64,000 nt of DNA from Methylocystaceae bacterium (GTDB taxonomy: Bacteria > Pseudomonadota > Alphaproteobacteria > Rhodospirillales > Terasakiellaceae): assembly GCA_013373205.1 (NCBI GenBank), contig JABXIG010000003.1, positions 905,853 through 969,852 of the forward strand. Direction: 5' to 3'. The position numbers and the translations under genes are program-made. Positions 39,873 through 49,480 of the stretch are shown piece after piece. The notes under the pieces are model-generated. The model worked only from the letters and a program-made list of their open reading frames with translations, had not been told where the DNA came from and made no database searches. Every line of letters begins with the position of its first letter. Position 1 is the first letter of the stretch.

Positions 39873-40613
39873 ATGACTATACATCCCGGCATAAAACAAT
39901 TTCTGGGTCTCTTTTTCGGGGCTTTACGGGATTTGGCACCTATTATTCTTGTGATTGCCTTTTTCCAAATTGTGGTTTTACAACAACCCTTTCCTAATTT
40001 GGATAAAGTTATTCCCGGACTGTTTTTTGTTGTTTTGGGTCTGGCCCTGTTTATTCAAGGGCTGGAAATGGGCCTGTTCCCCTTAGGGGAAAGTATGGCC
40101 AACGCTTTTGCGCGAAAAGGCAGCCTGATCGCCCTACTTGCTTTTGCTTTCTGTCTAGGGTTCGGCACGACAGTTGCGGAACCTGCCTTGATTGCTGTTG
40201 CCGCTGAAGCCGCCGAAATTGCAGCTAAAGGCGGGCATATTACTTTAACTGATGAAGCCCAGGCAAAATATGCATTGGAATTGCGTATGGTTGTCGCGCT
40301 ATCGGTTGGCTTTGCCATTGTTTTAGGGGTCTTTCGTATTTTGAAAGGCTGGCCGATACAGTATTTTATCATTGGCGGTTATATTCTTGTGATTATCATC
40401 ACAAATTTTGCCCCACCTGAAATTGTCGGGATTGCCTATGATAGTGGTGGGGTGACGACTTCAACTGTTACAGTACCACTGGTTACCGCACTTGGTGTGG
40501 GCTTGGCCCATACGATCCGAGGACGTAATCCGATGATTGATGGTTTTGGCTTGATCGCTTTTGCAAGCCTCACGCCGATGATCTTCGTTCTGTTGTTCGG
40601 GATGGTGATGTAA
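39873..40613 (+). CDS. DUF1538 membrane protein, first half
   Basis: A 246-residue protein with about seven membrane segments. Conserved family blocks are LFPLGESMA near residue 70, [14 protein letters not shown] near residue 90, [15 protein letters not shown] near residue 188 and [10 protein letters not shown] near residue 222. The polar and glycine-rich signatures within membrane segments look like those of secondary transporters, but the substrate is unknown. It is paralogous to the next gene, and the two correspond to the halves of longer DUF1538 proteins. The stop shares one base with the next start (TAATG). The ribosome-binding site is not obvious. Function: unknown, and transport is an inference. 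Confidence 0.85.
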   Translation: MTIHPGIKQFLGLFFGALRDLAPIILVIAFFQIVVLQQPFPNLDKVIPGLFFVVLGLALFIQGLEMGLFPLGESMANAFARKGSLIALLAFAFCLGFGTTVAEPALIAVAAEAAEIAAKGGHITLTDEAQAKYALELRMVVALSVGFAIVLGVFRILKGWPIQYFIIGGYILVIIITNFAPPEIVGIAYDSGGVTTSTVTVPLVTALGVGLAHTIRGRNPMIDGFGLIAFASLTPMIFVLLFGMVM

Positions 40614-41416
40614 TGTTGGATTGGATTATCAGTATTTTTCACGCTGCCGTTTCAACGGGTCGGGATGTCTTGCCGATTATTGCTATCTTGCTGGGCTTTC
40701 AGTTTTTTATTATCCGCAAGAAAGTTCCGAACTTTCGTAAAATTATCATCGGGTTTATATACGTTCTCTTAGGCTTAACGCTGTTTTTGGTTGGTCTGGA
40801 ACAGGCGCTCTTTCCCTTGGGCGAAACGATGGCGACACAGCTATCAAATCCAGAATTTCTGGGCAGTGGTGATGATCCCTCCTTGCTCAGCTGGGATGAT
40901 TATTACTGGGTGTATATTTTTGCTGCTGCGATTGGTTTTTCGACAACGGTTGCAGAACCTTCACTTATTGCTGTTGCGATTAAAGCACAGGATATTTCTG
41001 GTGGGAAAATCAGTGCCTGGGGCTTACGTGCTTCCGTTGCGCTTGGGGTTGCCATTGGTGTTTCACTCGGGGCGTTTCGCATTGTAACGGGCACGCCTTT
41101 GCCGACTTATATAATGATCGGTTATATTGTCGTAATTATCCAAACATTTTTTGCAGCTAAAACCATCATTCCCCTTGCCTATGATAGTGGTGGGGTGACA
41201 ACATCGACCGTGACAGTTCCGGTTGTTGCTGCGCTTGGTCTTGGCTTGGCATCAACGGTGCCGGGACGCAGTCCTTTGCTGGACGGTTTCGGTCTGATTG
41301 CCTTTGCAAGTGTCTTTCCAATCATGTCTGTTTTGGCTTATGCTTTGCTCGCTGAATTGTTGGCTAAGCGTGCTAAAGCAAAAACGGACGCTTCTTCATC
41401 CCGGAGGGAAGAATGA
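40613..41416 (+). CDS. DUF1538 membrane protein, second half
   Basis: A 267-residue paralogue of the preceding gene with the same order of blocks: [38 protein letters not shown] and [10 protein letters not shown]. It differs in an acidic loop (SGDDPSLLSWDD) after the first block and in a basic, hydrophilic C-terminal tail (KRAKAKTDASSSRREE) that should be cytoplasmic and could meet the soluble regulators. The two proteins probably form a heterodimer. It overlaps the P-II-like gene by four bases. Confidence 0.85.
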   Translation: MLDWIISIFHAAVSTGRDVLPIIAILLGFQFFIIRKKVPNFRKIIIGFIYVLLGLTLFLVGLEQALFPLGETMATQLSNPEFLGSGDDPSLLSWDDYYWVYIFAAAIGFSTTVAEPSLIAVAIKAQDISGGKISAWGLRASVALGVAIGVSLGAFRIVTGTPLPTYIMIGYIVVIIQTFFAAKTIIPLAYDSGGVTTSTVTVPVVAALGLGLASTVPGRSPLLDGFGLIAFASVFPIMSVLAYALLAELLAKRAKAKTDASSSRREE

Positions 41417-41763
41417 ACTTAAAACTTATCGTCGCCATGGTTGATACTTCTATTACTGATGTGGTTATTGATGCTGCACGTGAAGCAGGTGCAACAGGGG
41501 CCACAACAATCAATTCGGTCCGTGGCGAAGGCTTAACGCCTGAAAAAGGCTTCATGGGGCTGGAACTTAGCTCTAACAGAGATGTGATTCTGTTTCTGGT
41601 CGCGGGCACCATGGGACGTAAAATTCTGGAAGCCATTGGCGCGGCCGGAAACTTTGAAGAAGAGCAAGGCGCAGGTCTGGCTTTTCAGATCGATATTGAA
41701 GATGCCATTGGGCTGAATACGCAATTGCCTAAAATTATGGAAGAAATAGCAGGTGAAGTATGA
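41413..41763 (+). CDS. P-II-like signalling protein
   Basis: A 116-residue protein with the ferredoxin-like beta-alpha-beta repeat pattern and length of P-II trimers (VAMVDTSITDVVIDAAREAGATGATTINSVRG at the start). It is not GlnB or GlnK: the T-loop is shortened to about EGLTPEKGFMGLELS without the uridylylated tyrosine, and the TGxxGDGKIF ATP loop is replaced by an acidic EEEQGAG. Ligand binding must therefore differ. GGAGGG precedes the ATG, which overlaps the DUF1538 stop. P-II relatives commonly gate the transporter encoded beside them, and that is the inferred role. Confidence 0.85.
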   Translation: MNLKLIVAMVDTSITDVVIDAAREAGATGATTINSVRGEGLTPEKGFMGLELSSNRDVILFLVAGTMGRKILEAIGAAGNFEEEQGAGLAFQIDIEDAIGLNTQLPKIMEEIAGEV

Positions 41764-42161
41764 GTGACAAACCTTTCGTACGTGTCAGCGATGTAATGAC
41801 ACCGGATGTAAAAACCATCGGGCGGATCGCAACAGTCGCCGAAGCCATTGAACTGATCCGAAGTGCCAAAGTTTCTTCGCTTGTGGTGGAACGTAACGAT
41901 GAAAGCGATGAGTTTGGTATGTTAACTATTCGCGATATTGCGCGTGAAGTGGTTTCAACAGATCGCGCCGCTGAACGTACAGGCGTTTATGAGATCATGA
42001 CAAAGCCTGTCTTGACCTTACCTGCGGAAATGAACATCAAATATGCTGTACGCTTGTTGACTCGTTATAACCTGTCACGCGCCCTAGTCGTTGACCACGA
42101 GCGTAATCCCGTTGGGATCGTGACTTTGCGTGATATGGTACTTGGGTATCAGGAAAGCTAA
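41760..42161 (+). CDS. Two-CBS-domain protein
   Basis: A 133-residue protein made of two CBS motifs (about residues 8-62 and 72-130), each with the typical start VSDVMTPDVKTI / VYEIMTKPVLTL and the end LTIRDIAR / VTLRDMV. Free-standing CBS pairs usually bind AMP, ATP or related adenylates and control a partner protein. It overlaps the P-II-like gene by four bases (ATGA), the last gene of the operon before a strong terminator. The partner is presumably the DUF1538 pair. Confidence 0.92.
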   Translation: MSDKPFVRVSDVMTPDVKTIGRIATVAEAIELIRSAKVSSLVVERNDESDEFGMLTIRDIAREVVSTDRAAERTGVYEIMTKPVLTLPAEMNIKYAVRLLTRYNLSRALVVDHERNPVGIVTLRDMVLGYQES

Positions 42162-42185
42162 TAAATTTTTCAGTACAATCATTAT

Positions 42186-42218
42186 AAAAAGGCCCCTGAA
42201 AAAAACGGGGGCCTTTTT
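42186..42218. terminator. Terminator after the DUF1538-PII-CBS operon
   Basis: AAAAAGGCCCC (42186-42196) and GGGGCCTTTTT (42208-42218) form an 11-bp stem whose outer pairs are A-T tracts. It works in both directions and also serves lolD, which ends 15 bases further on. Confidence 0.88.
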
Positions 42219-42232
42219 ATGTTATGTATCGT

Positions 42233-42913
42233 TTATTGTTCCACCAAATGACCATCTTCCAACTTGATGACACGATCCATGCGGGCGGCCAAGGTTGGGT
42301 TGTGGGTGGCGATCAGTGCGGCAAGCCCTTCTTTACGGACCTCATTTAACAATAAATCAAACACATGATCGGATGTTGCCGGGTCCAAGTTACCTGTGGG
42401 TTCGTCAGCAAGTAAGAGTTTGGGTTTATTAGCAAGCGCGCGCGCGATGGCAACGCGTTGCTGTTCCCCACCTGAAAGTTCTGCGGGGCGGTGTTCCCCG
42501 CGTTTTGCGAGAGACACAGCATGAAGCAGTTCATTCGCGCGAATAATTGCTTCTTTTCTGCTTTTTCCCGTAATCATTTGGGGGATAACGATGTTTTCGA
42601 TGGCTGAAAATTCAGGTAAGAGATGGTGATACTGATATACAAAACCCAAATGATGACGCCGTAGTTTGGTTTTCGCATCATCTTTTAATGAACTGGCATC
42701 ATTTCCATCAATCAAAATGATACCTTCATCTGGTTTTTCTAGCAGTCCGGCGGTTTGCAACAGGGTTGATTTCCCTGCACCACTTGGGCCAACAAGCGCG
42801 ACGATTTCACCGGGGTTAATGACCAGATTAGCTGCTTTTAGGATGTGCAGTTCCTCCGCACCCTGTTTAAAGCTACGATTCAGGTCTCTAAGTTCAAGCA
42901 CAGGGCTATTCAT
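42233..42913 (-). CDS. lolD: Lipoprotein-releasing system ATPase
   Basis: A 226-residue ABC ATPase that powers release of outer-membrane lipoproteins from the inner membrane to LolA. Walker A is GPSGAGKST, the signature [15 protein letters not shown], and Walker [13 protein letters not shown]. The frame is open for 20 more residues upstream, but the ATG at 42913 gives the normal N-terminus and overlaps the lolC stop by eight bases. Confidence 0.96.
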   Translation of the reverse strand: MNSPVLELRDLNRSFKQGAEELHILKAANLVINPGEIVALVGPSGAGKSTLLQTAGLLEKPDEGIILIDGNDASSLKDDAKTKLRRHHLGFVYQYHHLLPEFSAIENIVIPQMITGKSRKEAIIRANELLHAVSLAKRGEHRPAELSGGEQQRVAIARALANKPKLLLADEPTGNLDPATSDHVFDLLLNEVRKEGLAALIATHNPTLAARMDRVIKLEDGHLVEQ

Positions 42914-44150
42914 AACGCAACGCCTCCACCGGATCGAGGCGTGCAGCACGCCATGAAGGATATAGGGTGGCAAGAAATGACAGGCCTAAGCCCATAGCAA
43001 CGACAAGTCCGACTTCACCATAGTCAACAATGGCTGGGAGTTTGGACAAGAAATAAATCTCAGCGGCAAACAGATTGGTGCCACTTAGAGATTCAATCCA
43101 ACGCCGGATGGTTTCGATATTTTCTGCAAAAGCCAAACCTAAGGCAAAGCCACCCGCGGTGCCAAAAACACCAACACTTGCACCAGATATAAAGAAAATG
43201 CGCATAATACTGCCGCGACTTGCCCCCATGGTGCGCAGGATAGCGATGTCCTTGCCTTTATCTTTCACCAGCATAATCAAACCGGAAATGATATTAAAGG
43301 CTGCCACAATGATAATGAGCGTCAGAATCATGAACATGACATTGCGCTCAACCTGCAAGGCATTGAAAAAGCTTGCATTTGTTCGTTTCCAATCCACCGG
43401 ATTGATACCAAGTCGTCCCATATCTCGCATGATATTATAGGTGACTTCATCGGCCTGCCCGGCTGTTGGGGTCATGACTTCAAGATAGTTCACGCCTTTG
43501 ACGCGAAAGTAATTTTGTGCGGCTTTGAGAGGCATAAAAACAAAAGTGGAGTCATATTCATACATACCAATGTCAAAGGTCGCTGCAATGGTGTAAGCGC
43601 GCATGCGTGGCACGGTGCCAAAGGCTGTTACGTTTCCTTTGGGGGAAATCAGGGTGATTTTATCACCAACCCATAAGCCAAGCTTTTGGGCAAGGCGTGA
43701 ACCAATGACAACGCCCTCGCCCTCTTCAAAGAGCTTAAGTGAGCCGGCGTGAATACTGTCAGCTAAAAGGGTGCGTTTTTTGAAATCTTCACCAGATAGG
43801 CCACGAACCATTGCCCCGCTTGAGTCGCCCTTCCCGGTTGCCATGACCTGACCTTCGATCATAGGGGTAACTGTTTGTACCCCGTCGACCTTGGAAAGTT
43901 GTGCCGCCAATGTGGGATAATCTGTGATCTCGCGGGTTTGGCCATAGACATTAATATGCCCGTTGATACCCAAGATCCGGCTTAACAGTTCTTCACGAAA
44001 GCCGTTCATCACCGACATGACGATAATCAATGTGGCAACCCCTAGGGCGATCCCCAAAAGAGAAAACCAAGCAATGACCGAGACAAATCCCTCGCGCCGT
44101 CTTGCACGCAAGTACCGCGCGGCCATCATCCATTCAAAGGCTTTGAACAC
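42906..44150 (-). CDS. lolC: Lipoprotein-releasing system transmembrane protein, LolC/LolE (LolF) family
   Basis: A 414-residue inner-membrane protein with four membrane segments and a large periplasmic domain between the first and second (about residues 48-270). The FtsX-like region near the C-terminus holds [19 protein letters not shown] single LolC/E gene with one lolD suggests a homodimer of the LolF type. The start is GTG preceded by AAGGG. It follows proS after 21 bases. Confidence 0.95.
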   Translation of the reverse strand: MFKAFEWMMAARYLRARRREGFVSVIAWFSLLGIALGVATLIIVMSVMNGFREELLSRILGINGHINVYGQTREITDYPTLAAQLSKVDGVQTVTPMIEGQVMATGKGDSSGAMVRGLSGEDFKKRTLLADSIHAGSLKLFEEGEGVVIGSRLAQKLGLWVGDKITLISPKGNVTAFGTVPRMRAYTIAATFDIGMYEYDSTFVFMPLKAAQNYFRVKGVNYLEVMTPTAGQADEVTYNIMRDMGRLGINPVDWKRTNASFFNALQVERNVMFMILTLIIIVAAFNIISGLIMLVKDKGKDIAILRTMGASRGSIMRIFFISGASVGVFGTAGGFALGLAFAENIETIRRWIESLSGTNLFAAEIYFLSKLPAIVDYGEVGLVVAMGLGLSFLATLYPSWRAARLDPVEALRYE

Positions 44151-44171
44151 GTTGATTTTCCCTTTTTAGGT

Positions 44172-45482
44172 TTAGCTGAATTTTGCGACCAATTGATCGA
44201 TGGCGATTTCTTCTTTTTCACCTGTCGCGCGGTTTTTAACTTCGGCAATACCGTTTTTCAAACCACGTGGGCCAATGACGACCTGCCAAGGCAAACCGAT
44301 CAGGTCCATATTATTAAACTTGGCACCTGCACGTTCTGCCGTGTCATCATAAAGTGTGTCAATCCCAGCTGCGTTAAATTCTTTATAAAGCTTTTCGCAA
44401 GCCGCATCACAATCTTCATCACTAGCCTTAAGGTTGATCAAACCAATTTTATAAGGCGCAACTGATTCCGGCCAGATGATCCCATTTTCGTCATGGCTGG
44501 CTTCGATGATTGCACCGATTAGACGGGATACACCAATGCCGTAGGACCCCATTTGCAGGTCGACTTCTTCACCATCCTGATTGGTAACGGTTGCGCCCAT
44601 TGGTTTGGAATATTTAGTGCCGAAATGGAAGATATGACCGACTTCGATACCGCGCGCACTGAGTAATTGGTCACCGAGTTCTGTCTCGATACCTGCTTCA
44701 TGCTTTTCATCCGTTGCCGCATAGAGTGATGTCCATTTATCGACGATCGGCTGCAAATCACCTTCGTAATCCACATCATCGGCTGGAATATCAAATTCAA
44801 GCAGGTCTTTGTGAACGAATACACCAGACTCACCTGTTTCAGCCAGGACCAAAAATTCGTGGGATAAATCACCACCGATGGGACCAGTATCTGCGCGCAT
44901 GGGGATACCTTTCAGGCCAAGACGCTCAAAGGTACGCAGGTAGGCCACAAACATTTTGTTGTAGGCTTTTTTAGAAGATTCATAATCCAGATCAAAGGAA
45001 TAGCTATCTTTCATCAGGAATTCACGGCCGCGCATGATACCAAAGCGCGGGCGGACTTCATCACGGAATTTCCATTGAATGTGATAGAGCATCTTTGGCA
45101 TGTCTTTGTAAGACTGACATTCCATTTTAACGATCTCTGTGATTTGTTCTTCGTTGGTGGGGCCATAAAGCATGTCGCGACCATGGCGGTCCTGAATACG
45201 CAACATTTCCTTGCCGTAGTCATCATAACGACCGGACTGCTGCCAGAGTTCAGCAGGCTGAATCGTCGGCATGAGCAATTCTTGGCAACCAGCACGGTCC
45301 TGTTCTTCGCGCACGATCTTTTCGATGTTACGTAAAACACGTAACCCCATGGGTAACCATGAATAAATCCCGGCAGAAGATTGACGGATCATACCAGAAC
45401 GCAGCATCAAACGGTGAGAGACAATCTGGGCTTCAGACGGGTTTTCTTTTAGGGTCGGGAGAAAATATTTTGAAAGGCGCAT
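44172..45482 (-). CDS. proS: Prolyl-tRNA synthetase, short alphaproteobacterial form
   Basis: A 436-residue class II synthetase. Motif 1, motif 2 (around [26 protein letters not shown]) and motif 3 are all present, as is the C-terminal anticodon domain. The roughly 180-residue editing insertion of the E. coli enzyme is absent, which is typical of alphaproteobacteria and mitochondria, where separate proteins clear Ala-tRNA-Pro. The ATG at 45482 (MRLSKYF) is the usual family start, and an ATG six codons upstream is also open. Confidence 0.96.
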   Translation of the reverse strand: MRLSKYFLPTLKENPSEAQIVSHRLMLRSGMIRQSSAGIYSWLPMGLRVLRNIEKIVREEQDRAGCQELLMPTIQPAELWQQSGRYDDYGKEMLRIQDRHGRDMLYGPTNEEQITEIVKMECQSYKDMPKMLYHIQWKFRDEVRPRFGIMRGREFLMKDSYSFDLDYESSKKAYNKMFVAYLRTFERLGLKGIPMRADTGPIGGDLSHEFLVLAETGESGVFVHKDLLEFDIPADDVDYEGDLQPIVDKWTSLYAATDEKHEAGIETELGDQLLSARGIEVGHIFHFGTKYSKPMGATVTNQDGEEVDLQMGSYGIGVSRLIGAIIEASHDENGIIWPESVAPYKIGLINLKASDEDCDAACEKLYKEFNAAGIDTLYDDTAERAGAKFNNMDLIGLPWQVVIGPRGLKNGIAEVKNRATGEKEEIAIDQLVAKFS

Positions 45483-45558
45483 GTTAACACTCGAAATCAT
45501 TGAAATTTGTTGATGCCGACTTTAGTGAAACCGAGCCTTAAACGCAATGATATCGTTG

Positions 45559-45960
45559 TTATTTTTGCCCATATTCTGCAAGGCAGGCTTCTAGCACGGT
45601 ATCATTTTCACCTTGGCCCAGTTTTTGGCCGTTCCAATATAGGTTTCGGCCTTTGACTTTAACCTCACCCAGTTTGGCTTTTCCGTAAAAACCGTCACCA
45701 AGATCATATTTTTCCGCCAGATCGATTCCGATATCAAAGACGATTTCTTTCGGTATTTTAATTTGATGACCACCATTTAAGTCAGCCCCGACGACTTTGC
45801 GACCATAGGCATCTACATTGGGCACATAATCTGCCCCATGGACCGTATTAAGACGGATCAGTTTGCGACATTCTTTTTCTGTAATGGAGACAGCATGTTC
45901 AATCTCGTCCGCATAGACGGGACTTATGAGTAGGCTGGCAATGATAAACCATTTCAGCAT
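45559..45960 (-). CDS. Secreted protein of unknown function
   Basis: A 133-residue protein with a signal peptide (about 1-17, cleaved after VYA). The mature part is acidic and beta-rich with two cysteines (in EKECRKL and EACLAEY), which could form a disulfide. There is a strong ribosome-binding site, GAGGAGAT. I do not recognise a family. Repeated patterns such as PNVDAYGRKVVGADLNGG suggest a small periplasmic fold. It stands alone between proS and the divergent gene at 46060. Confidence 0.75.
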   Translation of the reverse strand: MLKWFIIASLLISPVYADEIEHAVSITEKECRKLIRLNTVHGADYVPNVDAYGRKVVGADLNGGHQIKIPKEIVFDIGIDLAEKYDLGDGFYGKAKLGEVKVKGRNLYWNGQKLGQGENDTVLEACLAEYGQK

Positions 45961-46059
45961 GTTATCTCCTCAAGGATATGTATTTATCCTAATGGTAAAG
46001 TCTATGTACAATTCCCATATAGTATATAGTATTAAAAAGATAAAGTAAGGGAGGATGAT

Positions 46060-46299
46060 ATGACGAAATTACTAGTTTCTAAAACCAACCCGACTGGCCA
46101 TACACTCGAAGATGTCATGCGCATGATCCGTGGTGATATTATTACCCGGGTCAATGAAATGCATTCAGACAATCGGCCCGAGGTTCAGGAAGTCATCACA
46201 AATAACATGTATGTGCTTGGATTAATGGAACAAATCATTGCTCATGCGGAGAGTTCATCCGAAATAATGAAACGGATTTATGGTCAAAGTCAGGGTTGA
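46060..46299 (+). CDS. Small cytoplasmic protein of unknown function
   Basis: A 79-residue, mostly helical, charged protein with no signal or membrane segment. A very good ribosome-binding site (GGGAGGATGAT) and an AT-rich upstream region support that it is expressed. No known domain is recognised. Its last ten bases overlap the end of the convergent gene at 46290. It is the only plus-strand gene between lolD and nuoB. Confidence 0.68.
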   Translation: MTKLLVSKTNPTGHTLEDVMRMIRGDIITRVNEMHSDNRPEVQEVITNNMYVLGLMEQIIAHAESSSEIMKRIYGQSQG

Positions 46300-46535
46300 T
46301 TTGGTCTTGTAAAGCTGACCAGTTCCAGAGCATAAGCCCCATAAAGGACAGCAAGTAGTGCTGCGGCCATCATAGCTGCTTGTGTGACCATGCATCCCAA
46401 ACATGGGCGCATGTCTTCTTGGTGATCACTTTTGACATATTTTTGATCAGCACGCATCTTGATAGCAAAATAGAATAGCCACCAAAGCGCAATGAAAGCA
46501 ACAAGCAGAAAGCTTTCTGTCTGACCAAATGTCAT
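46290..46535 (-). CDS. Small membrane protein of unknown function
   Basis: An 81-residue protein with two membrane segments (about 8-27 and 50-72) and between them a polar loop holding CLGC (MRPCLGCMVTQ). The ribosome-binding site, GAGGAGATC, is good. It lies where many alphaproteobacteria have a DUF1467 membrane protein between mce and proS, but the sequence does not clearly belong to that family. The CxxC could bind metal or be redox active, which is inference only. Confidence 0.68.
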   Translation of the reverse strand: MTFGQTESFLLVAFIALWWLFYFAIKMRADQKYVKSDHQEDMRPCLGCMVTQAAMMAAALLAVLYGAYALELVSFTRPNQP

Positions 46536-46577
46536 GTGATCTCCTCGTTTTCCAGCGTAAGCAGACTGTTTGTTACG

Positions 46578-46602
46578 AAAAGGTCCCTGCTTTCACAGGG
46601 AC
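46578..46602 (-). terminator. Probable terminator after mce
   Basis: GTCCCTG (46583-46589) pairs with CAGGGAC (46596-46602) around a six-base loop, followed on the minus strand by CTTTTC. The T tract is short, so termination may be partial. Confidence 0.6.
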
Positions 46603-46612
46603 ACAATCCTTG

Positions 46613-47017
46613 TTAGGCTTGTTCCAGTTCAACCAACGCCCCGTTGAAATCTTTGGGGTGCAGGAAAAGAACGGGTTTGCCGTGAGCGCCGATTTTAGGT
46701 TCACCAGAACCTAGAACGCGTGCCCCTTCTGCTTTTAATTTGTCTCGTGCGGCGATGATATCGTCAACTTCGTAACAGATGTGGTGGATACCACCAGCGG
46801 GGTTTTTGTCCAAAAAACCTTGGATTGGGGAATTTTCGCCCAGTGGGTGAAGCAATTCAACTTTAGTATTTGGCAGTTCAACAAACACAACAGTAACACC
46901 GTGATCCGGCTCATCCTGTGGGGCTTTTACGTCTGCACCCAAAGTTTGGGAATAGGTCTTCGCCGCTGCTTCCAAATCAGGCACGGCAATGGCGATGTGA
47001 TTTAAACGTCCGATCAT
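46613..47017 (-). CDS. mce: Methylmalonyl-CoA epimerase
   Basis: A 134-residue vicinal-oxygen-chelate enzyme that interconverts the (R)- and (S)-forms of methylmalonyl-CoA in propionyl-CoA breakdown. Metal ligands are His in NHIAIAV, His in GIHHICYEV and Glu in GALVELEQ. It is part of the rnj-mce group, 13 bases downstream of rnj. Its presence implies a propionyl-CoA carboxylase/mutase route elsewhere in the genome. Confidence 0.94.
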   Translation of the reverse strand: MIGRLNHIAIAVPDLEAAAKTYSQTLGADVKAPQDEPDHGVTVVFVELPNTKVELLHPLGENSPIQGFLDKNPAGGIHHICYEVDDIIAARDKLKAEGARVLGSGEPKIGAHGKPVLFLHPKDFNGALVELEQA

Positions 47018-47030
47018 TTTTAAAGAACTC

Positions 47031-48698
47031 CTATACGCGGATCAGGTGAATATGGGTAATGGCGCGTTTGCCAAAGGTATTTCTAAACCAGCGGCGCACA
47101 TTTAGTCTCAGGTTTTCTTCCAGAACGTCATCATCTTTTCGATCACGTTTGGGCATTGCTTCAACCGTATTATAGATAATATCAAACAGTTGATCCCACA
47201 AGTCGTCGTCCCCGTCTGGGTCCAGTAATCCTTCTGTGGTCACAATGGGGTCAGACAAAAGCATACCGTCTTTATCAACAACGACAGATGCCACACAGGA
47301 TCCATTGAACAAGGCGCGTTTGCGGGTTTGCACGACTTCGGATTTGATCGGTACTGCCCGGCGGCCTTCCCAGGCAAGGCGTCCCGTTTCAACTTCATCG
47401 ATGATACAGGGCATGTCTTTATCAAGTTTGACCACATTGCCATTTTCGATCACGAAAGTTTTCTTAACACCGCATTCTTCAGCCAAAGCCGCATGGGCTT
47501 GGAGATGTCGAAATTCACCATGAACAGGCACTGCTATTTCGGGCTGTACCCGGCGGAAAAGTTCACGCAGTTCATCTTGTGCCGGATGACCGGACACATG
47601 GACAAAATGATCTTGCGACGTGATGATTTTACATCCCTTTCGGGCTAGTTCGTTCTGTATACGAAAGATAGAACGTTCATTCCCCGGGATTGTGCGAGAT
47701 GAAAAAATCACCGTGTCACCATCACCTAAGGAAATGTTTTTATGATTACCACTGGCTATGCGAGCAAGGGCTGCGCGTGGTTCGCCTTGGGATCCGGTGC
47801 AGATGATAAGGAGCTCATTATCCGGGATATGCGGTGCTTTGTCTTCTTCCAGAAAATCTGGCGTATCCATCATATAGCCATTGGCATGCGCGGCATCCAT
47901 CATTTTGGAAAAAGATCGACCGGATACAACAACCTGACGACCATTTTCTTTTGCAGCAACAGCAATCGTATGAAGTCTTGCAAGGTTGGAGGCAAAACAG
48001 GTGACACAGATTTTACCTTCTTTATGACTACCGATCAGTTCTGTCAGGCTTGCTTCCAAATCTTCTTCCGATCCGGTTTTACCGGGGGTGAAGACGTTCG
48101 TGGAATCACAAATCAGGGCCAAGACCCCTTCTTTACCGATAGCAGATAGGCGATCCACATCGGTTGTGCGTCCAATGACGGGGCCATCATCCAATTTCCA
48201 GTCCCCAGTATGAATAACCGTGCCTTCTTCTGTGCGGATAGCAAGGGCGTTGGGTTCAAGGATGGAATGGGTAAAAGTAATAAATTCTACCGAAAATGGT
48301 CCAAGCTCAAAGGTACCACCAATGGGTATTTCATGAATAATATCTTTTAAATGGCCAAACCCAGCCTCTTTAAGCTTACCGCGTGCCAAAGTAGCGGTAA
48401 AAGGTGTGCAGTATATTGGGCATTGCACTCGATCCCACATATAAGCAAGCGCACCAATATGGTCTTCATGCGCGTGGGTCAGGACCATTCCGACAAGTTT
48501 GTCGCGGCGCTGTTCAATAAAGGTCGGATCCGGCAGAATAACATCAATGCCGGGTGTTGTATCATCGCCAAAGGTGATACCATAATCGACGATCAGCCAG
48601 TCTTCCTCTTCGGGTTTTCCATACCCATAAAGGTTAAGGTTCATGCCGATTTCACCTGCCCCACCAAGGGGAACGAAGACGAGTTCTTTTTTATTCAT
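47031..48698 (-). CDS. rnj: Ribonuclease J
   Basis: A 555-residue metallo-beta-lactamase/beta-CASP ribonuclease with 5'-3' exonuclease and endonuclease activity, acting in RNA turnover and rRNA maturation. The zinc motif is [11 protein letters not shown] near residue 74. The beta-CASP residues include [12 protein letters not shown] and [14 protein letters not shown]. It overlaps coaX by four bases. Confidence 0.96.
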   Translation of the reverse strand: MNKKELVFVPLGGAGEIGMNLNLYGYGKPEEEDWLIVDYGITFGDDTTPGIDVILPDPTFIEQRRDKLVGMVLTHAHEDHIGALAYMWDRVQCPIYCTPFTATLARGKLKEAGFGHLKDIIHEIPIGGTFELGPFSVEFITFTHSILEPNALAIRTEEGTVIHTGDWKLDDGPVIGRTTDVDRLSAIGKEGVLALICDSTNVFTPGKTGSEEDLEASLTELIGSHKEGKICVTCFASNLARLHTIAVAAKENGRQVVVSGRSFSKMMDAAHANGYMMDTPDFLEEDKAPHIPDNELLIICTGSQGEPRAALARIASGNHKNISLGDGDTVIFSSRTIPGNERSIFRIQNELARKGCKIITSQDHFVHVSGHPAQDELRELFRRVQPEIAVPVHGEFRHLQAHAALAEECGVKKTFVIENGNVVKLDKDMPCIIDEVETGRLAWEGRRAVPIKSEVVQTRKRALFNGSCVASVVVDKDGMLLSDPIVTTEGLLDPDGDDDLWDQLFDIIYNTVEAMPKRDRKDDDVLEENLRLNVRRWFRNTFGKRAITHIHLIRV

Positions 48699-49471
48699 AC
48701 GTTTTGATTTCTTTTATAAATTGCCAAAAGGCCACGTAGCGTCAGGTCTGTGTCGCTATGTTGAATAACATCTGTTGATTTTGCAAAAAGCGAGGATAAT
48801 CCACCTGTTGCAATGACGGTCATATCAGAACCGAATTCTTCTTTCATTCGTTGAGTTAAGCCTTCGATCATACCGATATAGCCCCAGAAGATACCAGATT
48901 GCATAGCGGTTGTCGTGCCTTTCCCGATGGCCTTGTCCGGGCGACCAATGGCGACACGAGGTAATTTGGCTGCCGCCATATGTAAAGCTTCCAAGGACAG
49001 GTTGATCCCGGGGGCAATGGCACCACCACAATAGTTGCCATCTGCATCCACCACATCAAAAGTCGTGGCGGTCCCGAAATCGATAACGATCAGCGGGCCT
49101 TCATAAACTTCATGGGCGGCAATCGCGTTTACAAGGCGGTCTGCACCAACTTCTTCTGGGCGGTCCAGAAAGACTTCTATCCCCAGCTTGACGACCGGAT
49201 CACCAACGATCAATGGTTCAACTTTGAAATACTTACGACACAGCGTTTGCAGACTGAACAACATGGCGGGAACAACAGTGGCGATGATAGCATTTTTGAT
49301 GTCGACAGGCTTTAAGCCTTCGAAGCTCATCAACTGGGACAGCCAAACGGCAAATTCATCAGCCGTTTTATTGTCGTTTGTTGAACTGCGCCATTCGCCC
49401 AACACTGTCCCATCTTCATCAAAGACGGCGAAAACTGTATTGGTATTTCCTGAATCGATGGCTAAAAGCAT
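48695..49471 (-). CDS. coaX: Pantothenate kinase, type III
   Basis: A 258-residue ASKHA-fold kinase that starts coenzyme A synthesis. The phosphate loop [11 protein letters not shown] is at residue 6, [11 protein letters not shown] near residue 110 binds pantothenate, and [13 protein letters not shown] near residue 128 follows. Type III enzymes are insensitive to CoA feedback. It is ten bases after birA and coupled to rnj. Confidence 0.96.
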   Translation of the reverse strand: MLLAIDSGNTNTVFAVFDEDGTVLGEWRSSTNDNKTADEFAVWLSQLMSFEGLKPVDIKNAIIATVVPAMLFSLQTLCRKYFKVEPLIVGDPVVKLGIEVFLDRPEEVGADRLVNAIAAHEVYEGPLIVIDFGTATTFDVVDADGNYCGGAIAPGINLSLEALHMAAAKLPRVAIGRPDKAIGKGTTTAMQSGIFWGYIGMIEGLTQRMKEEFGSDMTVIATGGLSSLFAKSTDVIQHSDTDLTLRGLLAIYKRNQNV

Positions 49472-49480
49472 ATCAAATCC

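Noticed and set aside
37852..42232. Mobile element carrying the cyclase-DUF1538 cassette
   Set aside because: The cassette opposes its neighbours, but no terminal repeats, integrase, transposase or tRNA target were seen at either edge.
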